DNA of 64,000 bases from JAEUHO01 sp046350655. Its GTDB lineage: Bacteria; Planctomycetota; PLA2; JAEUHO01. The notes under the pieces were generated by a model, which saw only the letters and a list, made by a program, of their open reading frames with translations, was not told the origin of the DNA and did not search any database. The stretch is from positions 8,586 through 72,585 of the forward strand of contig JAXMAB010000015.1 in NCBI GenBank assembly GCA_046350655.1, given 5' to 3'. Position numbers and translations under genes: made by a program. This document shows, piece after piece, positions 8,539 through 18,318 of the stretch; within the stretch, counting starts at the first letter, position 1, and every line of letters starts with the position of its first letter.

Positions 8539-11484
8539 TCAGGGCAGGCGCAGCGTACCGGACGACGGGTCGCGGACGACGTCCGCCGTCGCGACCCACG
8601 GCGAGGCGCTCTCGACGCCGGACGCGACGTCGCGTCGGCGCGCGCGGAGGCGGTCGCTCTCCGCGGGCAGGACACCCTCCCACCCGCCGTCCTCGGCCTC
8701 GACGTCGCCCACGACGCGGACCGCCCCGACGCCGTCCCCCGCGTTGGACACCTCGACGCGCGCGCCGACGGCGGGGCGCCCGGCCGCGTCCACCACGCGC
8801 AGCCGTACGCGGGCCGCGGGCGCGAGCGTCGCGGTCACGACGGGCGGCGCCGACGACGCGGCGGGCAGCGCCACGCGCGCGACGGCGCCGTCGGGGCCTT
8901 CGACGTCGGCCGTCGCGGTCGCGCCCTCGGGCACGGCGGACCACGTCGCGCGACCCGCGGCGTCCGTGCGGCGGGGCGACGTCTCGGGGTCGAGCGCGTC
9001 GGCCGCGCGGAGCCGCACCTCGGCCCCCGCGACCGGGCGGCCCGCGGCGTCCACGACCGCCAGCACCCATCGCCCGGCGCCGAGCTCGAAGTCCAACACG
9101 ACCACGGCGCCGTCCGAGGTGCAAGCGAGCCCCATACACGTCGCGGCGGCGCCGCACGGCGACCGCGTCCGGCTCCGGCGCGGTCGCGACGACGTCGAGG
9201 GGCACACGCGCGCCGACCCGCCCGCGGACCTCGTACGCGCCCGCGGCGTCCGTCACCCCGAGCGCCGGGCCGAGGCCCGCGACCACCGCCCCCGCGACCG
9301 GCGCGCCCGCGCGCGTGACGCGTCCCCGGAGCACGACCGGCGCGCCCGCCGTCGTGTCGAGCCAGGCGACGCGGCCCGCCTCGACCTCGAACGAGCCGAG
9401 CCGGAGGCCGTCCCGCCCGTCCGCCGCGAGCGCCGCCGTCCAATGCCCGACGGCGAGGTGCTCGAGGCGGACCGCGGCGACGCCCTCGCCGGCCGGCGGC
9501 ACCGCCACGCGTCCCGCGGCGTCGCCGTCCCGCCGGACGACGAACGGGGACCGGGCGTCGGTCACGAGGTCCACGGCACCGCCCGGCCCGAGACGGTGCT
9601 CGAGCGGCGGCCCGCCGTCCGCCATGAACGACGCGCGCGCCGACGCGAACGGCCCCGCGGGCACGACCTCGACGGCGTACCGCGCCCCGCGCGTGGCGCC
9701 GTGGAAGGTGTAGGTCCCGTCGGCGTCCGTCCGCGCCGTCCGCGGCGCGGCGTCGGCGACGTCCTCGCGCCGCAGCGTCACGGTGGCGTCGGCCAGCGGC
9801 ACGCCGTCGGAGACGCTCCTGTCGCGCCCGCCGACGACCCGCCCGCGCACGACCGTCCCGCGGCCGAGGGCGATCGACGTGACGACCCGCGCGCCCGCGG
9901 CGACCTCCACGCGGAGCGCACCGCCGTCCGTCCCGAGCCCGGCGGCGGGCGGCGCGTCGACCGCGACGTCGTACGCGCCCGCCGGCAGCCCCGACACCTC
10001 GAACCGTCCGCCGCGGACGGGCGCGAGCGCGCCCGCGCGCCGCGGGTCCCCCGCCGCGACCACGACGACGGTGGCCGCGTCCACGGCGACGCCGTCGGGT
10101 CCGACGACGCGGCCCTCGACGGTCCCCGGCGCCGCGAGGACGAGGCGGACGTACGGTCGCGGCCCGTCGGCGAACGGACGGAGCTCGCACCGGACGGACG
10201 CGACCCCCGCGCGGTGTCGCGCGACCACGGTCCCGGGGACGCGAGGCCCGGTGGCCTTCAGGGGCAACCGCGCGTCACCGTCCGCGGCGGTGACCGCGTG
10301 CCGCTCCGGCACCGCGACGTCGGGGCTCCACGTGACGTCCGCCCCCTCCACCGGACGACCCGCGCCGTCCTCCACGTGGATCGTCCACACCACGTCCACG
10401 GGCGGCGGGCTCACGACGACGAGCGTCGGCGCCCCGTCGGCGCGCGCGACGCGGGTCGTGTCGGCGCCGCGGCCGTCCGGCGCGCGGACCCGGAGGCGCC
10501 ACGGGCCCGCGGCGAGCCCGTCGAACGCGAACTGCCCGCTGGCGTCGGTCGTCGCCGTCCGGGCGTCGGTGGTCGCCGCGTCGTCGTCCGGGCGGACGAG
10601 CACTTCGGCGCCGGGGACGGTGCGACGTCCGTCGCCGACGACGACCCCGCGCAGCGACGCGGCGGGGCGGGGCGCGGCCGCCCACGCGGTCGGCCGCGGC
10701 GACGGGGCGAGCGACGGCGCGGGCGCGGGAGCGGGCGGCGCCTGATCGGCGCCCGGGCCTCGCGTCGGCGCGAGCCAGGCCGTGGTCCGAGGCGTCGCGG
10801 CGGGTGCGGGCGCGTCCGACCCCGTGCGCGCCCACCACGCCGCGCCCCGCCGACCACGGCCACGAGGCCCGCGGCGACGAGGACGGGCCCGCGCCGCGCG
10901 CCCGCGGCCCCCACGGACGACGGCGGCGCGGGGGGCCCGGCGAGCGGCAGGACGACCGCCATCCACGCGCGACGGTCGCCGCGATGGCGTTCGTCGAGGC
11001 GCGTGCGCAGGAGGGCGAGGCCGCGCTTGACCCGCGTGCGCGCGGTCTCGACGGGCACGCCGAGCCGGGCCGCGACCTCGCGCGGCGGCAGGCCCTCGAG
11101 GTAGCGCAGGACGATCGCGGCACGGTACGGCTCGTCGAGCGCGACGACGGCCTCGACGACGGTGCGGCGCGCGACCTCGCGCGCGAGCAGGTCGGCGGTG
11201 GACGGGACGCCCTCGGGCCGCGCGGCCACGCGCTCGCGGCGGGTCCGCCGCCCCCCCGCGCGGCGGCCCTGCCGCACGACGTTGCGCACGACCGTCGCGA
11301 GCCAGCCGCGCAGGCCGCCCGCGGACCGCGGCGGGTGCTCGAGGGCCGCGACGAACGTCTGCTGGACGACGTCGTCCACGTCGGCGTCGCCGGTCACCAG
11401 CTGCCGGGCGAGGCCCCGCACGAACCCCTCGTGGGCGAGCAGCGTCTCGACGTCGGGGGGGCCGGAGGCCGTCATCCCCCCCAT
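8539..11484 (-). pseudogene. ECF sigma factor fused to membrane-anchored carboxypeptidase-regulatory-like repeat domains, two frameshifts
   Basis: The N-terminal ~170 residues are a complete ECF sigma factor: region 2 with DADVDDVVQQTFVAAL and GLRGWLATVVRNVV, region 4 with LDEPYRAAIVLRYLEGL and helix-turn-helix PREVAARLGVPVETARTRVKR. A hydrophobic segment GPVLVAAGLVAVVGGA follows at ~210. The frame then shifts near 10845-10848 (CCCC run) and continues as WWARTGSDAP, a Pro-rich linker, and about six ~90-residue beta-sandwich repeats of the CarboxypepD_reg type (for example SLRGVVVGDGRRTVPGAEVL; VLRGRVTRAGAPVAGAVVAG). A second shift near 9130-9133 (CCCC run) leads to the true C-terminus at 8539. 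Cytoplasmic sigma domain plus external repeats is an architecture known in Planctomycetota. As sequenced the product would be truncated after the TM segment. Confidence 0.75.
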
Positions 11485-11540
11485 GATGCCGTGGGGCCCG
11501 GATCCGGTTCACGGGCGGGCGGTCGCCCGCACCGCGGCGG

Positions 11541-12659
11541 TCAGAACCTGGCCCGACCGACGATCCGCGCGCGCTGGGCGGCGTACTCCTCCGGGGTCAG
11601 CAGCCCCTCGTCGCGCGCCCGGTCGAGGTCGCGGAGTCGTTCCCGCAGGCGCGCGACCGGGTCCGCGGACGGCGGGCCCGAGGCGGACGCCCCCGCCGGC
11701 GAGCCCGCCGGGAGCGTCGTCCGCAGGAGCAGCCGCCGCAGCCCGGCGCCGTACACGGCGCAGACCGCGAAGAGCGCGCCGAACGACTTCGCGCCGCCGG
11801 AGAGGAAGAACCCGGAAGAGCCGCCGAGGGCGATCCAGGGCCCCGCCACGAACGCAATGGGCACCAGGAGCGCGCAGACCCGGACGAGACCGCGGGTCGC
11901 GCGCCGCAACCCCGCGTGGGGCGCCGGTCGGACCTGCGCGAGCGCGAGCCCGGCCAGCACGAGCACGCCGATCCCCGCGACCACGACGGGCCAGAACGTG
12001 TCCGGCAACGCGTCGTCGATCACGAGCCCGACCCACGACCGCGACCGCTCGAGGGGGAGCACGAACGCGGCGATGAGGGCCAGCCCCGCCCCGGCGGTGA
12101 CGAACGCGCCGATCCGGCTCGCCGGGTCGCGCGCGAGCAGGTCGGACGCCGCGGCGATCGTCGCGATGCCCAGGGCGGTCGCGACCACCGGCAGGGGCGA
12201 GAGCACGCCCGGGCCCACGTCGATCGGGAACGCACCCTGCCCGAGCGCGATCCAGACCGCGCCCGTCGCCGACGCGGCGACGACCCACGCCAGCGGGCGT
12301 CCGCGCGCGTCGATCCACGCGAGCGCCGTGACCGCCCATGCGAAGACCGCCGGCAGCACGAGCCCGACGTCGGCCCGCGTCGGGAGATCGCGGAACAGCT
12401 CCCACGGCCAGCGGGGTCGCCACCCGCGGGCGTGCGCCGTGCCCCAGATCGGGAGGAGCGCGGAAACGAAGGCGACGACGACCGCGACCGGCACCCAGAC
12501 GGTCCGCGACTCGTCCGCACGGTCGGGGGTGGTGCCGGGCACCGTGTCGGGCGCGCCGTCGCCGGGCCCGGGCCGGTACGACCGCCCGCAGTGCCGGCAG
12601 CGGACGTCCCCGCCGGCCGTCCACGCCGTCTTGCCGCACGACCTGCAGATCGTCTCCAC
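11541..12659 (-). CDS. polytopic membrane protein with N-terminal zinc ribbon and C-terminal SHOCT motif
   Basis: 372 residues from GTG 12659, preceded by GGGAGG. The first 25 residues form a short zinc ribbon (CRSCG...CRHCG). A low-complexity linker is followed by roughly eight hydrophobic segments between ~55 and ~310. The last ~35 residues (LRDLDRARDEGLLTPEEYAA) match the SHOCT helical-pair motif found at ends of many membrane proteins. Function is unknown. A TACCTT element ~20 nt before the start could be a -10. The gene is separated by 42 bp from the GNAT gene upstream, possibly one transcript. Confidence 0.7.
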   Translation of the reverse strand: METICRSCGKTAWTAGGDVRCRHCGRSYRPGPGDGAPDTVPGTTPDRADESRTVWVPVAVVVAFVSALLPIWGTAHARGWRPRWPWELFRDLPTRADVGLVLPAVFAWAVTALAWIDARGRPLAWVVAASATGAVWIALGQGAFPIDVGPGVLSPLPVVATALGIATIAAASDLLARDPASRIGAFVTAGAGLALIAAFVLPLERSRSWVGLVIDDALPDTFWPVVVAGIGVLVLAGLALAQVRPAPHAGLRRATRGLVRVCALLVPIAFVAGPWIALGGSSGFFLSGGAKSFGALFAVCAVYGAGLRRLLLRTTLPAGSPAGASASGPPSADPVARLRERLRDLDRARDEGLLTPEEYAAQRARIVGRARF

Positions 12660-12701
12660 CGTCGAGCCTCCCGCGGGGAAGGTACCACGGGGCCGCCTCG
12701 C

Positions 12702-13226
12702 TCAGCGCGTCGCGGGCCTCGCGTCGGCGGACAGGCGCTTCGCGAGCACGACGCTCTCGTAGACCTTGCCCGGCCACTGCACGCGGTCGACGATCGCGTA
12801 GCCGCGCGCCGTGTAGAGCGCGATCAGGTGCGCCGCCGGACGCGCGGTGTCGCCCACGACCCACACCGCTCCCGTCGCGCGGGCGCGGGCCTCCGCCTCG
12901 TCCATCAGCGCCGCGCCGATGCCCTGCCCCTGGACGTCGGGGTCCACCGCGAACTGCTCGAGGACGACGACATCGTCGCGCCGACACCACGCGGCTTCCG
13001 AGGCCGGATCGGGTCCGTGGAACGCGAGGGTGCCCACGAGCCGGCCGTCGAGCTCGGCCACGAGGCACGACCCGCGCCGGGCGCGGCGGGCCGTGACGTC
13101 GTCGCCCTGGTCGACCGCGGTGTAGTTGAGGCCCATCGCGGCGAGCCGGGCGTACGCGCGGTGCAGCAGCGCGGTGAGCGGCGCGACGGGCTCGTCGGGA
13201 CGGAGGAGGCGGAGCGTCAGGGGCAC
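12702..13226 (-). CDS. GNAT-family N-acetyltransferase
   Basis: 174 residues. The acetyl-CoA binding motif A is clear: LEQFAVDPDVQGQGIGAALM, the V-x-P-x-x-Q/R-G-x-G-I/L-G pattern, near residues 90-110; the C-terminus has the expected LYTARGYAIVDR strand-helix. It should transfer acetyl from acetyl-CoA to an unknown amine. The start is GTG 13226, only 6 nt after a TAGGCT element and without a ribosome site, so it may be a leaderless start; the TAG of that element is also the stop of the upstream gene. A dispersed-motif copy at 12712-12726 encodes the last residues. Confidence 0.8.
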   Translation of the reverse strand: MPLTLRLLRPDEPVAPLTALLHRAYARLAAMGLNYTAVDQGDDVTARRARRGSCLVAELDGRLVGTLAFHGPDPASEAAWCRRDDVVVLEQFAVDPDVQGQGIGAALMDEAEARARATGAVWVVGDTARPAAHLIALYTARGYAIVDRVQWPGKVYESVVLAKRLSADARPATR

Positions 13227-13232
13227 GCCCCG

Positions 13233-13238
13233 AGCCTA
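13233..13238 (-). promoter_or_regulatory. TAGGCT, candidate -10 for a leaderless GNAT transcript
   Basis: Read on the minus strand, TAGGCT ends 6 nt before the GTG start at 13226. It overlaps the upstream stop codon, so chance is a serious alternative. Confidence 0.25.
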
Positions 13239-16200
13239 CTTCACCGGCGGCGCCTCCGCCGCCGCGGGCACGACCTCGAGCACCTCGCCCTCGTGCACGA
13301 AGACGACCCGCTCCCCGAGCGCGAGGATGCGCGCGACCTCGTCGGACGTCGCCGAGAGCGCGAAGTACCGCGGCGAGAACGCCTCGACCGCCACCGGCGC
13401 CTTCGCCCCGTCCCACGTCGTCTCGACGAAGCGCCCCTTCGCGTCGCGACGGAACGTCCGGCCCGCGACGGTCCGGAGCGCGCCGCCCGCGTCGCCGACC
13501 GACGTCGCGTCCTTGGCGTCGCGCAGGGCGCGGGACGTCTCGGCGTCGTTCGTCGGCACCATCGACCCCGGCGGGCGGGTGCGAAGGAACGCCGACCGCG
13601 AGGGGATCCCCGCGTCGTAGCGGTGGAACACGCCGCATGCGAGCGCGCCGACCGCGGTCGAACCCGCGCGGCCGAGCGCGAGGTCGTCGGCGGCGTCCCA
13701 GGCGCCCTTCGAGGCGCAGTAGTCCGTGTCGCGGTGGGCCGCGTCGATCAACCCGCGGAGCGCCTTCTCGGCGGTCTGCCGCGGCGCCCCGCCGGCGCGG
13801 AAGAGCGCGAGCAGCCCGAGGTCCCACGCGAGGGCGTCCGCCGGGCCCATCGGCGCAGCCTGCGCCGGCAGCGCGCGCTCGACGACGACCGCCGCTTCGG
13901 TGTTGGTGAGTCCGCGCAGCGTCACGCCGAGCAGCAGTTCGACCGCCGCGGCCGTCGGGTCCCCCGCGACACGCCCCTTCTCGGCCCACACGAGGACCGC
14001 CTCGAGCGCCGCGGGGACCCACTCCGCCTCGCCGTCGAACGCCGACGGTCGCCCCTGGCGCCAGGCGGCCGACGCGACCCGCCACGCCGACTCCAACGCG
14101 AGCGCCGCGGCCGCCGTGGCCTCGGGGCTGCCGAAGCTCCCGTCGGGGGCCTGGCCCGCGCGCAACGCCACGAGCGCGGCGGACGCCGGCGCCCGTACCA
14201 CGGTGGAGCCCGTCATGCCGTACGCTTCGACGAGCGCCAGCGTCGCGTAGGCGTGATCGAGGAGGCCCGTCGCGGCGTCGCGATCGCCGACGAAGCCGTC
14301 CGCGCCCTGTGCGGCCCGGAGACATCGCAACGCACGCGTCACCACCGGGCCGAACGGTCCCTCGCTGCGGTGCGTGAAGCCCGCGCAGAGGAAGGCGGAC
14401 AACGCGCGGGAGGTCGCGCCCACGCGGCGCGCGGGTCGCGCCGCCGCCGCGCCGGTCGCGACGTCGTCGGCCCGCGGCTTGCCGTCGCACCAACCGTGCG
14501 CGTCGCGCGCGTCCCAGCCGCCGTCCGCCGCCTGGTGGGCGGCCAGCCACTTCAGCGCGGCCTCCACCGCATCGTTCGTCTTGCTGCCGCCGCCGCCCCC
14601 ACGGAGGTTGCGGTGCCCACCGCGGCCCTGGAAGGGCGCGCCGCCCGTGGAGCCCCCGATCCCGATCAGGCCGTTGTTCGCGGGTCCCTCGAAGGGGGCG
14701 TCGTCGAGCCCCCCTTCGCCCAACGCCTCCTCCGACGGGAGGTCGGCGTCGGTCTCGTTGTGGTCCGCCGACGAGGCGTCCCGGACCGTCGGCGCGGCGC
14801 TGACAACGGCGCCGTCGCGCTCGACGACGAGCCCCGACGTGTACGGCGTCACGATGGCGTGGCGCGTCGCGAGCCGCGTCACCTCGTCCACCAGCTCGGC
14901 GTTCCGGCCCCGCAGGCGCAGCTCGTCGAGCAGGTACGCGACCTTCCGATGGGCCCACAGCCGCGGCAGCAGGTCCGGGCCCGGCGCTTCCGAGAACGTC
15001 ACGGTGTACGGCAGCGCGAGTTCCTGCCCCCCCACGCGGCCCTTCAGCGTCACCACGCGGGGCCCGGCCGTCGTGTACCGACCGAACACGACGACCTGCT
15101 CGCCCGCGAACAGGTCCGGGAGCCGGTTCGGGTAGACGTCGTGGACGCCGACGCCGAAGTCCACGGTGACGTCCGTCAGGACCGGCCGGTCCACCTTGCG
15201 GAAGAACCGGCCCGTGGCGACCTCGATGCTCTCGCCCGCGCCGACGTACTCCCGCGCGCCGCCGCTCTCGCCCGCGATGCGGTCGAGCAGCGGCACGTCG
15301 AGTCCCGCGCCGACGCCGAAGGTGAAGATGCGCGCCTTCGACGCGTTCCGCGCGGCGACGCCGCGCACCAGCCGCCCCGTGTCGGTCTCGCCGACCGTCG
15401 GCTCGCCGTCCGTCAGGAACACGATCATCGGCAGCCGCTCGGCGGACCGCAGTTTCAACGCCTCCGCGAGGGCCCCGTCGATGTTCGTGCCCCCCTCGGC
15501 CGACAGCCCGTCGAGCCACGCGACCGCGGCCTCCACGGTCGCGGGCGCCGCGGCGACGAACCCGTCGCGGAACGCCCGCACGCCCGTCGCGAACCCGAGC
15601 ACCGCGAACCGGTCGTCGGGCCGCAGCCGCCGCAGGCCGTACGCGAGCGCCGCGCGGGCCTGCGCGATCTTCTCCCCCTGCATCGACCCGCTGGTGTCGA
15701 GCACGTACACGACGTCCACCGGCACGCGCCGCGCGTCGTCCACCGCCACGCGGGGCGCGAGCACCGCGAGGAACGTCCCGTCCTCCGCGACGGCCTTCCC
15801 CGACACGACCGACACGCCGACGTCCTCGGGGCTGCGCCCGAGGTAGAGGAGGAAGTCGCGATCCTGGCGCCCGCCGCGCCGCGCGTGCGTCACGCGCGCC
15901 TTCCGCTCGCCTTCGCGCGCCACCGCGACCTCGTGCGACGGGCAGTAGACGGCCTTGAGGTCGACGGTGCTCTCGACGTCGGCCGTCACCTCGACGACCG
16001 CGCTGGACGGGCCGCCGAGCCGGTCCGTCGAGAGCGGGTAGCGCCACAGCAACGTGCCCGCGTCCTCCTCGAGCAGCTGCTGGAAGCGCAGGCGGATCGT
16101 GAGGTCCTTGCCGGGCTCGATCGGGAACACGCGGGCCCGGAAGAGCCCCGAGCCCACCCACTCGAGGAGGCCCGGGTCGCGGCGCTTCGCGACGATGCCC

Positions 16201-16538
16201 TCGTAGACACGGCGCGCCTGCTTCGCCTCGACGACCTCGCCCTCGACCATCGCGTCGCCCATCGTCATCGCGAACTTCGCGACCGCGGCCCCCTGCGGCA
16301 ACGGGAAGACGTAGGTGCCCTCGAGGACGCGCGTCGCGTCGCTGTGGAACGTCTGCTCGACTACCACGTCGGCGACGCGGTCCTTCACCGTCGCCGTGAC
16401 GCGGTGCGCCGTGAGCCGCACCTCGCCCGTCGACCCGTCGCCGACGAGGATCCCGTGGGCGTCGGCGCGCCCCGCGCCCGCGACCGCGGCCGCGACGGCC
16501 CCCGCGAACGCGACGAACCTGCGGAGCGTGTGGCGCAT
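13236..16538 (-). CDS. secreted VIT-domain / vWA-domain protein with C-terminal alpha-toroid
   Basis: 1100 residues from ATG 16538 with GGGAGG upstream. A signal peptide (FVAFAGAVAAAVAGAGRADAHG) leads to a VIT domain (~30-160: VVEQTFHSDATRVLEGTYVF). A von Willebrand A domain (~270-440) has the MIDAS motif VYVLDTSGSMQ, D near 281, and FLTDGEPTVG. A Gly-rich linker near 600-640 precedes a C-terminal region with repeated LKWLAAHQAADGGWD- and GQAPDGSFGS-type motifs, as in the prenyltransferase/squalene-cyclase toroid fold. Likely an extracellular or periplasmic metal-dependent adhesion protein; the VIT-vWA pairing is related to inter-alpha-trypsin-inhibitor-like proteins common in Planctomycetota. 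The role of the toroid is unknown, and it lacks recognisable cyclase catalytic motifs. Confidence 0.85.
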   Translation of the reverse strand: MRHTLRRFVAFAGAVAAAVAGAGRADAHGILVGDGSTGEVRLTAHRVTATVKDRVADVVVEQTFHSDATRVLEGTYVFPLPQGAAVAKFAMTMGDAMVEGEVVEAKQARRVYEGIVAKRRDPGLLEWVGSGLFRARVFPIEPGKDLTIRLRFQQLLEEDAGTLLWRYPLSTDRLGGPSSAVVEVTADVESTVDLKAVYCPSHEVAVAREGERKARVTHARRGGRQDRDFLLYLGRSPEDVGVSVVSGKAVAEDGTFLAVLAPRVAVDDARRVPVDVVYVLDTSGSMQGEKIAQARAALAYGLRRLRPDDRFAVLGFATGVRAFRDGFVAAAPATVEAAVAWLDGLSAEGGTNIDGALAEALKLRSAERLPMIVFLTDGEPTVGETDTGRLVRGVAARNASKARIFTFGVGAGLDVPLLDRIAGESGGAREYVGAGESIEVATGRFFRKVDRPVLTDVTVDFGVGVHDVYPNRLPDLFAGEQVVVFGRYTTAGPRVVTLKGRVGGQELALPYTVTFSEAPGPDLLPRLWAHRKVAYLLDELRLRGRNAELVDEVTRLATRHAIVTPYTSGLVVERDGAVVSAAPTVRDASSADHNETDADLPSEEALGEGGLDDAPFEGPANNGLIGIGGSTGGAPFQGRGGHRNLRGGGGGSKTNDAVEAALKWLAAHQAADGGWDARDAHGWCDGKPRADDVATGAAAARPARRVGATSRALSAFLCAGFTHRSEGPFGPVVTRALRCLRAAQGADGFVGDRDAATGLLDHAYATLALVEAYGMTGSTVVRAPASAALVALRAGQAPDGSFGSPEATAAAALALESAWRVASAAWRQGRPSAFDGEAEWVPAALEAVLVWAEKGRVAGDPTAAAVELLLGVTLRGLTNTEAAVVVERALPAQAAPMGPADALAWDLGLLALFRAGGAPRQTAEKALRGLIDAAHRDTDYCASKGAWDAADDLALGRAGSTAVGALACGVFHRYDAGIPSRSAFLRTRPPGSMVPTNDAETSRALRDAKDATSVGDAGGALRTVAGRTFRRDAKGRFVETTWDGAKAPVAVEAFSPRYFALSATSDEVARILALGERVVFVHEGEVLEVVPAAAEAPPVK

Positions 16539-16751
16539 GACGACGTCCTCCCGTGCCCGGGAGAACGGCGGCGACGCGATCCGGTTCGGGGGAACGCGAG
16601 GCCCGCTCCGCCGCAGGGATCCACGCGATCCGCGGTGAACCGCGAGGCCGCGCGTCCGTTCTCCCTCGGTGCGGGCCACGGGCGTTGCGGCGACCGGGCC
16701 TCGCGGTCCCGCGGCTCGCCGTCCGGCCCCGAAACCCCGCGGAAGACGCGC
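16539..16751. other. intergenic region with two opposed dispersed-motif copies
   Basis: Holds GGAACGCGAGGCCCGC (16591-16605), a partial copy near 16639, and the reverse-oriented CGACCGGGCCTCGCGGTCCC (16691-16710). The opposed copies could pair in the transcript downstream of the GDPD gene. No coding sequence is supported. Confidence 0.5.
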
Positions 16752-17411
16752 CTACGGCCGCCAGGCCGCCATCGCGTCGGTGTCGTCGCCGATCCAGACG
16801 GCCGCGCCCGCCTCGGCGGCGCGCGCGGCCGCGGCGGCGTCGTTCACGGTCCACGTCCAGAGCGTGGCGTCGGGGCGCGCGCGGCGGACCTCGGGCAGCG
16901 CGCGGTGCTGCACGGCGAGGAGCGAGGCGCCCGGCGGCACGTAGCGGAACGCGGCGTGCGACACGAGCAGGCCCGCGGGCCGCGCGGGGAAGGTCGCGAG
17001 CGCGTCGAGCACCTCGACCGCGTAGAACGACGTGAAGACGACGCGGTGGAGGAGCGCGCGCAGCGGGCGCAGGGCGAGCGCGGCGCCGGGCGCCTTGAGC
17101 TCGAGGTTGAGGATCGCGTCGGGCGCGCCGTGGCCCGCGAGGGCGGCGAGCACGTCCTCGACGCGCGGCGTGTCGTCGGGGTCGCCGCCGACGGCGCGGC
17201 GCAGGTCGGCGAACGGGAGCGAGCGGACCGCCGTGCCGTCGGGGAGGCGGTCGTCGTGGCGGAGCACGGGCACGCCGTCGGCGGTGACGACGACGTCCAC
17301 CTCGGCGCCGTCGCACGCGTCGAACGCCGCGACGACGGACCGGCCGCTGTTCTCGGGGCCGGCGGCGCGGCGGCCGCGGTGCGCCAGGAGGCGCGGACGG
17401 ACCGCGGGCAC
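16752..17411 (-). CDS. glycerophosphodiester phosphodiesterase family protein
   Basis: 219 residues from GTG 17411. GDPD hallmarks are present: LLAHRGRRAAGPENS (HRG plus the EN pair), VDVVVTADGVPVLRHDD (metal-binding and catalytic His), LNLELKAPG, and the C-terminal WTVND motif. It would hydrolyse glycerophosphodiesters to glycerol-3-phosphate and an alcohol, using a divalent metal. It starts 4 bp after accD on the same strand, so the two are probably co-transcribed and both serve lipid metabolism. No signal peptide is seen, so it is probably cytoplasmic. The family usually has ENT; here it is ENS. Confidence 0.82.
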   Translation of the reverse strand: MPAVRPRLLAHRGRRAAGPENSGRSVVAAFDACDGAEVDVVVTADGVPVLRHDDRLPDGTAVRSLPFADLRRAVGGDPDDTPRVEDVLAALAGHGAPDAILNLELKAPGAALALRPLRALLHRVVFTSFYAVEVLDALATFPARPAGLLVSHAAFRYVPPGASLLAVQHRALPEVRRARPDATLWTWTVNDAAAAARAAEAGAAVWIGDDTDAMAAWRP

Positions 17412-17415
17412 GGGG

Positions 17416-18318
17416 TCAGGCCGTCTTGGGCGAGAGCCCGGCGGTCGGGGTCGGCTCGCCGGCGGTCGCCGACGCGAGGAGGGGCTGCTCGGGGAGCGGC
17501 GCGAGGTAGGCGAGGATCGACAGGATCTCCTCGCGCAGCTTGCGACGGTCCACGATGCGGTCGATGAAGCCCTTCTCGGCGAGGAACTCGGCCCGCTGGA
17601 AGCCCTCGGGCAGCGTGGTGCGGATCGTGCTCTCGATCACGCGAGGCCCGGCGAACCCGATGAGCGCGCCCGGCTCGGCCAGCGTGAGGTCGCCCTGGGC
17701 CGCGAACGACGCGCTGACGCCGCCGGTGCAGGGGTCGGCGAGCACGCTGATGTAGGGGATCTTCGCGGGCCGCAGCCGCGCGATCGCGGCGCTCGTCTTG
17801 GCCATCTGCATGAGCGACAGCGGGCCTTCGTGCATGCGGGCGCCGCCCGACGACGAGACGACGATGAGCGGCACGCGGTCCTTGAGCGCGGCCTCGGCGG
17901 CGAGCGCGACGCGCTCCCCCACGACGACGCCCATGGACCCGCCGAGGAACGAGAAGTCGAGGACGGCGAGCACGACGGGCCGGCCGCCCATGGTGCCGCG
18001 GCCCGCGAGCGCGGCCTCGCCGTTCTGGCCCTTGGCGCGGGTGCGCTTCAGTTTCTGCTCGTAGGCCTCGGTCCCGTCGTTGAAGCGGAGCACGTCGACC
18101 GGGACGATGTCGTCGCCGATGGGCTGGAACGTGCCGGCGTCGAGGAGCAGGTCCACCCGGCGGCGCGCCTCGAGGCGCATGTGGTGGCTGCACTCCGGGC
18201 AGACGTTCACGTTCTCCTGGATGGTCTTGCTGAAGGCCATCTTCCCGCAGGCGGCGTTGGTGCACTTCGTCCAGAGGCCGGCGGGGATCTCGCGCTTCTT
18301 GCGGAACGACCAGGCCAT
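17416..18318 (-). CDS. accD: acetyl-CoA carboxylase carboxyltransferase subunit beta
   Basis: 300 residues from ATG 18318, preceded by GGGAG. The N-terminal C4 zinc finger (CTNAACG...CPECSHH, ~19-41) is followed by the crotonase-like carboxyltransferase fold with SSSGGARMHEG, SVLADPCTGGVSASFA and LIGFAGPRVIEST. It transfers the carboxyl group from biotin to acetyl-CoA, giving malonyl-CoA for fatty acid synthesis, together with AccA, which is not in the window. The variable C-terminal tail is short. The match to the dispersed motif at 17637-17651 falls in the strongly conserved GFAGPRVIE codons, so it is best explained by coding constraint. Confidence 0.95.
   Translation of the reverse strand: MAWSFRKKREIPAGLWTKCTNAACGKMAFSKTIQENVNVCPECSHHMRLEARRRVDLLLDAGTFQPIGDDIVPVDVLRFNDGTEAYEQKLKRTRAKGQNGEAALAGRGTMGGRPVVLAVLDFSFLGGSMGVVVGERVALAAEAALKDRVPLIVVSSSGGARMHEGPLSLMQMAKTSAAIARLRPAKIPYISVLADPCTGGVSASFAAQGDLTLAEPGALIGFAGPRVIESTIRTTLPEGFQRAEFLAEKGFIDRIVDRRKLREEILSILAYLAPLPEQPLLASATAGEPTPTAGLSPKTA

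Noticed and set aside
11509..17567. Very long open frames on both strands over 11.5-17.5 kb
   Set aside because: Low-complexity Arg/Ala translation with no motif, overlapping four recognised genes.
17637..17651. Dispersed-motif match inside accD
   Set aside because: It encodes the highly conserved GFAGPRVIE segment of AccD, so coding constraint explains it.
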